From Hymenobacter amundsenii (GTDB lineage: Bacteria > Bacteroidota > Bacteroidia > Cytophagales > Hymenobacteraceae): a DNA stretch of 64,000 nt. Shown here one piece after another: positions 42,771 through 50,513 of the stretch. Below the pieces are notes generated by a model. The model was given only the letters and a program-made list of their open reading frames with translations, was not told where the DNA came from and did no database searches. Positions within the stretch are counted from its first letter, which is position 1. Each line of letters starts with the position of its first letter. Location: assembly GCF_002204745.1 (NCBI RefSeq), contig NZ_NIRR01000009.1, forward strand, positions 1 through 64,000, written 5' to 3'. The translations under genes were made by a program, and so were the position numbers.

Positions 42771-43070
42771 TTAGTCGGCAGCAGACTGAAATTCAATCCG
42801 ATCAGGGCTGTTCTGGTTGGCGCTACTCACCGAGTATAGGGTTGCATCGTCGCCGCTAAGCAGGAGCAGTGCGCCCAGCATCACGGCGTAGGCGGGCCAG
42901 CGCAACCACGCTGGTACCGGCAGACGCGCCACCGCCGTTTCGCGGTCGAGGCGGGCGCGTACCCGACTATAAAAGTAAGGTCGGGGCTGAGCTGCCGGCT
43001 GGTTTCGCCAGTGGCGCAGCAGATTGTCCCAGTCTTCGTCGGCATTGGGGCGAGGGGCTGAATCAGACAT
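42771..43070 (-). CDS. small membrane protein, likely sigma-factor partner
   Basis: A 99-residue protein with an acidic/aromatic N-terminal domain (DEDWDNLLRHWRNQP), a basic segment and one membrane helix at about 60-78 (RWPAYAVMLGALLLLS). Its start overlaps the end of the upstream ECF sigma gene by eight bases, which is typical of anti-sigma factors encoded in the same operon. It lacks the zinc-binding HxxxCxxC motif of ZAS-type anti-sigmas. The assignment is positional. Confidence 0.65.
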   Translation of the reverse strand: MSDSAPRPNADEDWDNLLRHWRNQPAAQPRPYFYSRVRARLDRETAVARLPVPAWLRWPAYAVMLGALLLLSGDDATLYSVSSANQNSPDRIEFQSAAD

Positions 43071-43695
43071 GGCGCGGGGAAGGCTGAAGGTGAGTGCGGA
43101 GCGTTTTTCGGGCGCGGAACAACAACGATTCCACGGCGGGCACCGTGGTATGCAGTATGGCGGCTATTTCCTCGTAGCTCAGTTCCTGCTCGTGGCGCAG
43201 CGTGAAAGCCACCTGCTGCTGGTCGGGCAAGCGGGCAATATGCGCCAGCAGCATAATTACTTGCTCCCGGCCTTCCAGCTGCGCCTGCGGGTGCTCGTTG
43301 TCCGGCGGCTCATACAGCACCCGGTTATCGGGGCTTAGCAAGCTGGTGAAATAGGCGAAGCGCTTTTTGGCGCGGGCCCGCCGTAGGTTTTTCAGGGCCC
43401 GCGAGGTAGCCAATTGGTAGAGCCAAGTGGTTAGCGACGCTTCGCTCCGGAACCGGCCAATGGTCTGGTAGACTTCCACAAAAACCTCCTGCGCCACGTC
43501 CTCTGCTTCCTCCGGGGAACGAAGCAAGGCCAATACGGTGCGGTAAATCCGGTTCTGGTAGCGTTCTACCAGAATGCGGAATGCCACCTCGCTACCCCGT
43601 TGCAACTGCGCCACCAGCTCGGCATCGGCGGCAACAGTAGTAGGCCGCGCAGGAAGCGGGCACCGTTGAAAAGCAGGCAGCGGAAGCGTATGCAC
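43063..43695 (-). CDS. ECF RNA polymerase sigma factor
   Basis: A 210-residue sigma-70 family protein with region 2 (ILVERYQNRIYRTVLALLRSPEEAEDVAQEVFVEVYQ) at about 40-77 and region 4 (LPDQQQVAFTLRHEQELSYEEIAAIL) at about 155-182. It lacks regions 1 and 3, as expected for ECF factors. The following overlapping small membrane protein is the probable regulator. A TACCTTTC box just upstream may be its promoter. The regulon is unknown. Confidence 0.9.
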   Translation of the reverse strand: MHTLPLPAFQRCPLPARPTTVAADAELVAQLQRGSEVAFRILVERYQNRIYRTVLALLRSPEEAEDVAQEVFVEVYQTIGRFRSEASLTTWLYQLATSRALKNLRRARAKKRFAYFTSLLSPDNRVLYEPPDNEHPQAQLEGREQVIMLLAHIARLPDQQQVAFTLRHEQELSYEEIAAILHTTVPAVESLLFRARKTLRTHLQPSPRHV

Positions 43696-43864
43696 TCGGG
43701 CAGCAGAAAGGTAGAAACAGCAGGCGACCAGCTCCGGACGTTGCCACAGATATTGGGGTTACAGAAGCTTAGGTCCGGCAAGTGTAAAAAACTTGCACCG
43801 AACTTTGTGATTATACGATAAACCCTTGACAAGCAACTCAATAAAAACCATAAAACGAAGGAGT

Positions 43865-43892
43865 GTAGCGCGAAGCTGGAGCTTCGCGCTAC
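43865..43892. repeat. short REP-like palindrome
   Basis: GTAGCGCGAAGCT (43865-43877) and its exact complement (43880-43892) are separated by GG. The arms share the core of the palindrome at 27589-27676. It lies in a 230-bp gene-free stretch that shows nothing else. Confidence 0.75.
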
Positions 43893-43926
43893 ATCAGATA
43901 CTAATTGCAGGCGCTGTCTCTCAGGT

Positions 43927-44325
43927 TCAGGAAAGAACGCGCTGGATGCGGCCATCAACGTATACTTTAGCCACGAACGGGCGCGGGTGCCGCCGGGCGA
44001 AACGACGCAGCCGCGGCAGGGCCCGCACCACGCACTCGGCCAGACCGGCGCCGGTGAGGCCTTTGGCCACGAAAATAAACGTACCGGCCCCGCTGCCCAG
44101 CAGCACCCGCAGCTCCAGGGGGTTGTAGTGCAGGCGGCGTTCATGGGTGAGCACGAAGGCACCCTGGGCTGTAATGGCGGGCAGCCAGTCGGCATCGGGC
44201 GTATCAGGTTCGAACAGGTCGGCGTGGCGCAGAAACTGGTCGGGCTGCGGTTGCAGGGTCTCGCGCACCAGCACGGTGTCGAGGGTACGGTCGAGGAAAA
44301 ATACGGGGTTAGGCGCCGAGCTCAT
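43927..44325 (-). CDS. PIN-like toxin of a DUF433-type module
   Basis: A 132-residue protein of the PIN-like (VapC45-like) type. Acidic residues occur as expected for a metal-dependent RNase: FFLDRTLDT near the N-terminus, PDTPDADWLP and VLTHERRLHY. The C-terminus is basic (RRFARRHPRPFVAKVYVDGRIQRVL). The ATG at 44325 overlaps the end of the upstream antitoxin by 17 bases. It is distinct from the DUF5615 toxin at 12270. The toxic activity is inferred from family and gene pairing. Confidence 0.7.
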   Translation of the reverse strand: MSSAPNPVFFLDRTLDTVLVRETLQPQPDQFLRHADLFEPDTPDADWLPAITAQGAFVLTHERRLHYNPLELRVLLGSGAGTFIFVAKGLTGAGLAECVVRALPRLRRFARRHPRPFVAKVYVDGRIQRVLS

Positions 44326-45007
44326 ACCGGATGGCTTCTTCCACGGCCGAAGCCGGGAGGTTGAAATTACGAGCAATGTCGGCCACGGCATCGCCGGCCC
44401 GGTACTGGTCAACTACCACATCGACGGGCACGTAGGTGGCCGTGAGCACCGGCCGACCGAAGGTTACCCGGGGGTCGACGACGATGGGGGCCGGCAGGCC
44501 GTCGGGCACGAAGCCGGGGGCGCTGGTGTATACCGGAAACAGGCGCAACGGAAACCCATCGGCCGCCCGCTCGATGCGGCGCAGGTAAGCTTCCACGAGC
44601 TGGCGAATGGTAATCTGGCCCCGCCGGGAAGCGTTAATGAGCAGGTTCTCGTCTTCCAGCGCCCGCACGAACAAGTCCACCCCGTCGGTTTCAAACTGAT
44701 GCTGGGCCAGCGGATGCTCGTCCTGGAGTTCCTGGCGCACGAACTGCACCGCGTGGCGCACCCGCTGCAACGGAATCCCGTGCTGATGGCGGATGGCGGC
44801 CAGCACGTGCACTTCCACCAGATTCAGGAACGACAAACCCTCGGGGCTGGCTGCCTGCACCAGGGCCTCCTGATCGTCGGCGCGGGTCCAGGTCTTTACC
44901 GTCGAGGCCGCGAGGCCCGTGAGCCGGGCCACCTGCCGCGCCGAGTACAGCGGCAGCCGGTAGGCTTCGCGCTCCTGATAAAGTTGATTGAGGGTACTTG
45001 CCGTCAC
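44309..45007 (-). CDS. MerR-like HTH plus DUF433 antitoxin
   Basis: A 232-residue regulator. The N-terminus has a MerR-type helix-turn-helix (YSARQVARLTGLAASTVKTWTR, about 21-42). The C-terminus carries a DUF433 domain (IVVDPRVTFGRPVLTATYVPVDVVVDQYRAGDAVADIARNF, about 174-214). This longer architecture is known for antitoxins paired with PIN-like toxins. The gene order and overlap with the toxin support that. A palindrome at 45026-45050 in front of the start could be its own operator. Confidence 0.8.
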   Translation of the reverse strand: MTASTLNQLYQEREAYRLPLYSARQVARLTGLAASTVKTWTRADDQEALVQAASPEGLSFLNLVEVHVLAAIRHQHGIPLQRVRHAVQFVRQELQDEHPLAQHQFETDGVDLFVRALEDENLLINASRRGQITIRQLVEAYLRRIERAADGFPLRLFPVYTSAPGFVPDGLPAPIVVDPRVTFGRPVLTATYVPVDVVVDQYRAGDAVADIARNFNLPASAVEEAIRYELGA

Positions 45008-45025
45008 AGATTACGCGGAGTTGAA

Positions 45026-45050
45026 CCACGAAAGTACCGGTTTTTCGTGG
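45026..45050 (-). promoter_or_regulatory. candidate operator/promoter of the DUF433 module
   Basis: CCACGAAA (45026-45033) and TTTCGTGG (45043-45050) are perfect inverted arms, ending 19 bp before the antitoxin start. On the minus strand the palindrome includes TACTTTCG (45036-45029), one mismatch from the -7 box. Binding here would block transcription. Confidence 0.45.
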
Positions 45051-45091
45051 GAGGTTCTTCTTAAAGTCGGCTCATGCACGTGGCAAATGGG

Positions 45092-45222
45092 GCAAAAGAA
45101 CGTCATGCTGAGCGAAGGCGCAGCCGTAGTCGAAGCATCTCTACCGCAACACCAACCCTGACGTTGAATTTACTATTGCGGTAGAGATACTTCGACTTCG
45201 CTCAGCATGACGTTCTTTTTGC
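45092..45222. repeat. dispersed inverted repeat, copy 2
   Basis: The terminal arms containing AAAAGAACGTCATGCTGAGCG are mirrored at the right end, about 25 bp each, with inner arms GTAGAGATGCTTCGACT-like. This is the same element type as 21491-21671 but shorter. It lies between the DUF433 module and nadE. Confidence 0.8.
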
Positions 45223-45232
45223 CTCCTCCTCC

Positions 45233-47206
45233 CTACAGCGCGGCCAGTTCCTGGGCGTAGCCGCCGCTCAGGATGGGGAAGCGCAGCCAGGAACGTGGGT
45301 CCACGTTGTAGTCGTCGAGGTGGAAGGCGGGGGCGTACCGTTCTCGCTTCCACTGGTTGCGGCTCCAGAGGCTGAAAAAGCGCTTTACGTAGGTTTTGAG
45401 CTGCTCGGGGTCGGCGGCGGGGTCCTCGTGGCGCAGAGTGGCCAGCACCTGGGCGGGGGCCAGCCGGTCGTAGAAGGCCAGCCGCTCGATGCGGTTGAGC
45501 AGCACGTAGGGCATTAGGTCGCGCTCATCGGTCTGATTGTCTTCGAGGGGGCGCAGCTCGGCGGTGGGTTGCAGGCCGTTTACCAGGCGCAGAACCTTGT
45601 AGTTGAGCTCAGTTTCGGCCCAGCGCAGCCACTGCTTCACGAAGAACTTGTCGACGCCGGCAATGGGCGAGATAGAGCCGGCCGTGTCGCCGTCCATGGT
45701 GCAGTAGCCCACGCTGGCCTCCGAGCGGTTGGAGGTCGTCATCAGCAGGCAGTTCCGGATGTTGGCCAGCATCCAGATGGCGGGGGCGCGCACCCGGGCC
45801 TGGATATTCTGAAGGGCCAGATCATCAGTTTGCCAAGTCAGCTCCCGGCCCAGGGCGTGCTCAATCTTGCCCACGTAGCCACTCACTTCCTCGTTGATGT
45901 CCCAGTGATGAAAGCCGGCTCCGATATCGTCGGCCAGCTCCTGAGCCGAGTTGAAGGTATCGTCGGAGGAATTCACGGTGCCCTGGTAGGCGCAGGTGAG
46001 CAGCCGGCCCGTCAGGCGACGGTTCACTTCCCGCTGTTTCACCGAAACGGCTTCGGTGCTGGCCTGAGGCAGATTACCCGAGGGCGCGGCACTCGGCGAG
46101 CCGTCGGCAGCTACCAGTGTACGGCGGGCGGGCGCGGCTTCCTGCACGTCGGCTATTTCCTCGATGTCGGTGGTCGTGAAGCAGCCCGAGCGGCGCATAA
46201 ATTCGGCCGTACCCAGTTCGGCGGCACCCAAGCGCACCATTTCGGCCACCGCTACGGCGCACATGCACGAGTCGGCCCCGCCGCTGAGGCTGAGCACGAA
46301 GCCCCGGCTGCGGGCCTTGCGCAGGTAGTCGAACAACGCTAGGCTCAAGGCTTGGTTAAGCTCCAGGTACTCGTCGGGCGTGGGCAGGGCCGGAATGGTT
46401 TCGGCGGCCGGCAGCTCGGTGCTGAAATCCACGTCCACGCATTCCAAATCCACTTCCTTGAAGCTCATGAGCTGGTTGCGCTGGAGTAGATGGCCGTTGC
46501 GGGCTATCAGAATTTCGCCGTCGTAGATGATGCGGCCGGCCTCGTTACCCAGCAGGTTGGCGTAGAGGTAAGTGCAGTGGAACTTGCGCGAGGCCTGCAA
46601 CACCAGCTGGTAGCGCAGGTCGGTCTTGCTCATGGCGAAGTGCGAGGCCGAGGGGTTCACAATCAAATCCACCTTCCCCCACAGGCGGGCAGCGGGCCGC
46701 ACATCGTCGGGCCGCCACGCGTCCTCGCAGATTTCAAATCCGAACTTCACGCCCTGGTGCTCAAAAATCATATCCCCCAGCGTCCACTCCTCCCCTTCCC
46801 ACTGCACGGTGGTCGTTTCGCCGGCCGGCCACGGGTGGAAGAACCGGGGCTCGTAATGCACGCCATCGTTGGCCAGGAATTGCTTGGCCGCGAAGCCCAG
46901 TATTTCCCCGTCGCGCAGCACGGCGGCTGTGTTGTAAGTGCGCCCCTGCAAACGCACCGGCAGGCCCACCACCACGCAAATACCCTGGGTCCAGGACCGA
47001 ATGGTCTGCAGGTGGGCCAGCGCGCTTTCGGGCAGCCAGTCGCTCAGAAACAGGTCTTCGCAGCCGTAGCCGGTCAGGCACAGCTCTGGCAGGCACAGCA
47101 GCTCTACGCCGGCCGCTTTGGCCTGCTCAATGGCCATCTGAATCGTACGCAGGTTATGGGTCCAGTCGAAGGGAATCTGGTTGAGGGCGGCGCCGGCTAT
47201 TCGCAT
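45233..47206 (-). CDS. nadE: glutamine-dependent NAD+ synthetase
   Basis: A 657-residue two-domain enzyme. The N-terminal nitrilase-type glutaminase has its Glu41-Lys108-Cys160 triad (LPELCLTG, AAKQF, FEICEDAW). It releases ammonia for the C-terminal ATP-pyrophosphatase domain with SGGADS (308-313, P-loop), which amidates deamido-NAD+. The Ala in SGGADS replaces the more usual Val or Ile. YCTMDGDTAGSISPI is the conserved synthetase segment. It is the long NadE form. It lies alone between a palindromic repeat and a hairpin. Confidence 0.94.
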   Translation of the reverse strand: MRIAGAALNQIPFDWTHNLRTIQMAIEQAKAAGVELLCLPELCLTGYGCEDLFLSDWLPESALAHLQTIRSWTQGICVVVGLPVRLQGRTYNTAAVLRDGEILGFAAKQFLANDGVHYEPRFFHPWPAGETTTVQWEGEEWTLGDMIFEHQGVKFGFEICEDAWRPDDVRPAARLWGKVDLIVNPSASHFAMSKTDLRYQLVLQASRKFHCTYLYANLLGNEAGRIIYDGEILIARNGHLLQRNQLMSFKEVDLECVDVDFSTELPAAETIPALPTPDEYLELNQALSLALFDYLRKARSRGFVLSLSGGADSCMCAVAVAEMVRLGAAELGTAEFMRRSGCFTTTDIEEIADVQEAAPARRTLVAADGSPSAAPSGNLPQASTEAVSVKQREVNRRLTGRLLTCAYQGTVNSSDDTFNSAQELADDIGAGFHHWDINEEVSGYVGKIEHALGRELTWQTDDLALQNIQARVRAPAIWMLANIRNCLLMTTSNRSEASVGYCTMDGDTAGSISPIAGVDKFFVKQWLRWAETELNYKVLRLVNGLQPTAELRPLEDNQTDERDLMPYVLLNRIERLAFYDRLAPAQVLATLRHEDPAADPEQLKTYVKRFFSLWSRNQWKRERYAPAFHLDDYNVDPRSWLRFPILSGGYAQELAAL

Positions 47207-47274
47207 GATTTCGGATTGAGGAGTTGACTCTGCAAAACAACTCCTTTTTACCGGCTTGGGTTACTCCGCGAACC

Positions 47275-47330
47275 GCTGCGCCCGCTGCACGAACCTCGTT
47301 GTAGAACAAGTTTCGCACAGCGGGCGCAGC
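47275..47330. repeat. hairpin between rnc and nadE
   Basis: 13-bp perfect arms GCTGCGCCCGCTG (47275-47287) and mirror (47318-47330) lie downstream of the rnc stop. No T-run follows on the minus strand. It may end or protect the acpP-fabF-rnc transcript. Another arm pair, AGGAGTTG/CAACTCCT at 47219-47245, lies between it and nadE. Confidence 0.55.
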
Positions 47331-47347
47331 ACTTTGCGTAGTCGTTG

Positions 47348-48097
47348 TTACACCCCCAGCACCTCTAGGGCCCTTTCGGCAGCTAGCTGCTCAGCCTGCT
47401 TTTTCGAGAGGCCCATGCCGGTAGCTACGGCGCTTTCGTCCAGCATCACGGTGGCCGAAAACTCCATTACGCCGCCCGGGCGGGCTTCGCCGGTGAGTTC
47501 GTAGCGCATGTTTTTGCCGTGGCGCTGGGCCCACTCAATCAGCTTACTCTTGAAGTTGGTGGTCGTCTGGGTCATGGCCTTCACATCAACGAAGGGCTTG
47601 AGCAGGCCGCCGAGCACAAACTTACGGGCCGCTTTGTAGCCGTGGTCGAGATATACGGCCCCCACCAAGGCCTCCAGGGCGTTGCCGTTCACTGAGCGCG
47701 AGCGGGCGGCGCGGCCCTGGGCGGCATCGAGCTGCACGAGCTTATCGAGCCCGATTTTGAGGGCAATGGCGTTGAGGCTTTCCCGGTTCACGATGCGGCT
47801 GCGCATCTCGGTCAGGAAGCCTTCCTGCTCGTAGGGGAACTTGCGAAACAGGTACTCGGCCACGGCCGTGCCCAGCACGGCATCGCCCAGAAATTCGAGC
47901 CGCTCGTTGCTCTGGTGGCGGGCCTGCTCGCCCTGCTGGCGCACGACCGACGAGTGCGTGAAGGCCAGCCGGTACAGGTGCACATTGTTGGGTGCCTGCC
48001 CCGTAATGGTGGTGATGGCCTGCCGAAAAGCCCGGTCACGACCAATCAAACGGCGAAAAAAACCGAACAATGGTAACGGCTGACCGGACTTGGGCAT
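47348..48097 (-). CDS. rnc: ribonuclease III
   Basis: A 249-residue double-strand-specific endoribonuclease for rRNA and mRNA processing. The catalytic signature NERLEFLGDAVLG is at about 64-76, with further acidic residues in GNALEALVGAVYLD. A C-terminal double-stranded RNA-binding domain (SKLIEWAQRHGKNMRYELTG ... KKQAEQLAAERALEVL) follows. Its ATG directly abuts the fabF stop codon, so translation is probably coupled. The acpP-fabF-rnc order is common in Bacteroidetes. Confidence 0.95.
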   Translation of the reverse strand: MPKSGQPLPLFGFFRRLIGRDRAFRQAITTITGQAPNNVHLYRLAFTHSSVVRQQGEQARHQSNERLEFLGDAVLGTAVAEYLFRKFPYEQEGFLTEMRSRIVNRESLNAIALKIGLDKLVQLDAAQGRAARSRSVNGNALEALVGAVYLDHGYKAARKFVLGGLLKPFVDVKAMTQTTTNFKSKLIEWAQRHGKNMRYELTGEARPGGVMEFSATVMLDESAVATGMGLSKKQAEQLAAERALEVLGV

Positions 48098-49351
48098 CTA
48101 CTCGGAAACTTTACGGAAAATAACCGAGGTGTTGTGTCCCCCGAACCCGAAGGTGTTGCTCATGGCAATGTTCACTTCGCGTTCCTGTGCCTTATTGAAG
48201 GTGAAGTTCAGCTTGGGGTCCAGCTCAGGGTCGTCGGTGAAATGGTTGATGGTGGGCGGCACGAGGCTATGCTGCATGGCCATGATGCAGGCCACGGCCT
48301 CAATGGCGCCGGCGGCCCCCAGCAGGTGGCCGGTCATGCTTTTGGTCGAACTGATATTGAGGTCGTAGGCATGCTCGCCGAACACTTTCTGAATGGCCTT
48401 CACCTCGGCCCCGTCGCCGAGCGGGGTGCTCGTGCCGTGGGTGTTGATGTAGTCCACGTCCTCGGGCTTAATGCCGGCATCGCGCAGCGCGTTCTGCATT
48501 ACCAGCACCACGCCATTGCCCTCGGGGTCGGGAGCCGTGATGTGGTAGGCATCGGCCGACATGCCGCCGCCGATCAGCTCGGCGTAGATTTTGGCCCCGC
48601 GGGCTTTGGCATGTTCGTATTCCTCCAGAATGAGGGAGGCTGCGCCTTCGCCCAGCACGAAACCGTCGCGCTCCTTATCGTAGGGGCGGGAGGCCTGCTC
48701 GGGCGCGTCGTTGCGCTCACTCATGGCCTTGAGGGCGTTGAAGCCGCCCACGCCCGACTCGGTGATGGCGGCTTCCGAGCCGCCGGTCACCATCACGTCG
48801 GCCATGTTGAGGCGGATGTAGTTGAAGGCCGAAATAATCGAATCCGACGACGAGGCACAGGCCGAAGTCGTCACGAAATTTGGGCCCCGGAATTTGTGAC
48901 GGATCGAAATATTGCCCGACGCACTGTCGGCAATCATTTTCGGGATGAAGAAGGGATTGAAGCGGGGCGTGCCGTCGCCGTGGGCGAAGGCAATGCACTC
49001 AGCCTGCAACGAGGTCAGGCCGCCGATACCCGAGCCCCAGATAACACCTACCCGGTCCTTGTCGATGCCTTCATCGTTGAGGCGCGCATCCTCGATGGCC
49101 TCGTTGGCAGCAATGAGGGCGAACTGGGTGAAAATATCCATTTTGCGCCCTTCCTTGCGCTCGAAGTAGTCATCCGGATTGTAGTCCTTCACTTCGCAGG
49201 CAAAGCGGGTTTTGAACTTGGCGGCATCAAAGCGCGTGATGGGCGCGGCCCCGCTACGGCCGGCGATAAGTCCCTCCCAATAGGCAGGGGCGGTTTTGCC
49301 GACGGGGGTAATGGCACCCAGGCCGGTTACGACAACTCTCCGAAGAGACAT
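48098..49351 (-). CDS. fabF: 3-oxoacyl-ACP synthase II
   Basis: A 417-residue condensing enzyme of fatty acid elongation. The nucleophile is Cys165 in TTSACASSS. The His residues are in NTHGTSTPLGD and KSMTGHLLGAAG. The first strands RRVVVTGLGAITPVG are typical. The ATG at 49351 begins the conserved domain; an upstream in-frame ATG would add a Phe-rich leader. It lies between acpP and rnc in one transcriptional direction. Confidence 0.95.
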   Translation of the reverse strand: MSLRRVVVTGLGAITPVGKTAPAYWEGLIAGRSGAAPITRFDAAKFKTRFACEVKDYNPDDYFERKEGRKMDIFTQFALIAANEAIEDARLNDEGIDKDRVGVIWGSGIGGLTSLQAECIAFAHGDGTPRFNPFFIPKMIADSASGNISIRHKFRGPNFVTTSACASSSDSIISAFNYIRLNMADVMVTGGSEAAITESGVGGFNALKAMSERNDAPEQASRPYDKERDGFVLGEGAASLILEEYEHAKARGAKIYAELIGGGMSADAYHITAPDPEGNGVVLVMQNALRDAGIKPEDVDYINTHGTSTPLGDGAEVKAIQKVFGEHAYDLNISSTKSMTGHLLGAAGAIEAVACIMAMQHSLVPPTINHFTDDPELDPKLNFTFNKAQEREVNIAMSNTFGFGGHNTSVIFRKVSE

Positions 49352-49399
49352 AGGCGGGCTAGAGAAGCGAGAAAATAGGAAAGGACTGAAAAGCAAAAC

Positions 49400-49418
49400 G
49401 GCCGGCGGCAGGCCGGCC
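49400..49418 (-). terminator. GC-rich hairpin between acpP and fabF
   Basis: GGCCGGC (49400-49406) and GCCGGCC (49412-49418) have T-rich DNA on the minus-strand exit side (GTTTTGCTTTTC). It may be a partial terminator setting a higher acpP than fabF level. An imperfect repeat of TTGTCAG words (49445-49510) lies closer to acpP. Confidence 0.45.
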
Positions 49419-49522
49419 GGTCTTTTTAGTTGTTGGGGCTTGGTTGTCAGTTGTCAGTGAAGAATGGGGCAGCCATTACGCTGTAATCACGTCACTAACA
49501 ACTGACAACTAAGCACTCACAA

Positions 49523-49759
49523 CTATTTAGCGTGCTCTTCGAGGTAGCTGATAGCCTGACCCACGGTGCCGATGTTTTCGGCCTGGTCGTCGGGGATGGA
49601 TACGTTGAATTCTTTCTCGAACTCCATGATCAGCTCAACGGTATCGAGCGAGTCGGCACCCAGGTCGTTGGTGAACGACGCCTCGGGGGTTACTTCCGAA
49701 GCCTCAACACCTAGTTTGTCGATGATGATGGCTTTTACTTTCTCTGCAATTTCAGACAT
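49523..49759 (-). CDS. acpP: acyl carrier protein
   Basis: A 78-residue acidic four-helix carrier. The 4'-phosphopantetheine attachment Ser37 is in [12 protein letters not shown]. The start and end are unambiguous ([18 protein letters not shown] ... ISYLEEHAK). It supplies acyl chains to FabF encoded downstream and to phospholipid synthesis. A hairpin separates it from fabF, so it may also be made as a short separate transcript. Confidence 0.97.
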   Translation of the reverse strand: MSEIAEKVKAIIIDKLGVEASEVTPEASFTNDLGADSLDTVELIMEFEKEFNVSIPDDQAENIGTVGQAISYLEEHAK

Positions 49760-49888
49760 TTCCGTGGGGGTTTAAGGAAAACTCGGCACAAATAACACCA
49801 TCTTCGCCAACATTGGCAAACTTCCATCCCCTTATCTTGCGGGTACAAGATTATGGCCCGACCCGTTTCGCGGCCCCGGCGCGAAGTG

Positions 49889-49896
49889 TACTTTTG
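49889..49896 (+). promoter_or_regulatory. -7 box upstream of IPExxxVDY gene
   Basis: TACTTTTG matches TAnnTTTG exactly and ends 24 bp before the ATG at 49921. A weak -33 element (TTTCG, 49866-49870) lies 18 bp upstream. Confidence 0.45.
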
Positions 49897-49920
49897 CGTT
49901 TCCTCCCTCTGCCGCCGCCC

Positions 49921-50349
49921 ATGAAAACCTTTACCCTGGATGTGGAGTACGCCTGCGATTTCGACCTGTTCGGGCTCGTTTCGTCCTCCCGGGAACACAC
50001 CCTGGCCTGGGTACTCAACCGGGCCCTGCACCTGCGCCTCATCAAGCAGCCCGACCTGATTTACGACCTGCTGCAAAAAGGCCGGCTCGTGATCAGTAAC
50101 TACCTCCACGCCACCGAATACCATACGCTGCGCCTGCTGCGCAACCGCAGCGCCGAGGCTTCAGCCCTGAAAAAACCGTTCCTGGCACCCGACATCAAGG
50201 AGTACGACTACCTGCTGCAAATCAACACCGGAGCCGGGTTGCTGCCAGCCAGCCAACTCATCGAGCAGCTGACCGCTCTGCCCCAGGTTCAACTCGTCAG
50301 TCAGTTCGACCCCAACGACCTCCAATTCAAAGAAAATCTGCTCTTTTGA
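49921..50349 (+). CDS. IPExxxVDY family protein
   Basis: A 142-residue protein of a Bacteroidetes-specific family usually found between acpP and pyk, as here. The name motif is visible in degenerate form as APDIKEYDYLL near residue 89. There is no signal or membrane helix. The ATG at 49921 fits the family start (MKTFTLDVEYACDFDLFGL). Its function is unknown; the conserved neighbourhood hints at a housekeeping role. It is divergent from acpP. Confidence 0.8.
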   Translation: MKTFTLDVEYACDFDLFGLVSSSREHTLAWVLNRALHLRLIKQPDLIYDLLQKGRLVISNYLHATEYHTLRLLRNRSAEASALKKPFLAPDIKEYDYLLQINTGAGLLPASQLIEQLTALPQVQLVSQFDPNDLQFKENLLF

Positions 50350-50513
50350 CCCCGTAAATCCGGCTTCCGGCCTCGGCGTTGCGCCGGGCCAACTCATCAG
50401 AACCGACGGACCCGGCCCCGGTTCTCCGTTTGTACAGGCCCGCCGCCGCCGGGCTGGCAGCGGTTTACTCTTTCTTTCGCTGCTCATCTATTTCTGACCT
50501 TTTTTTCGACTTC

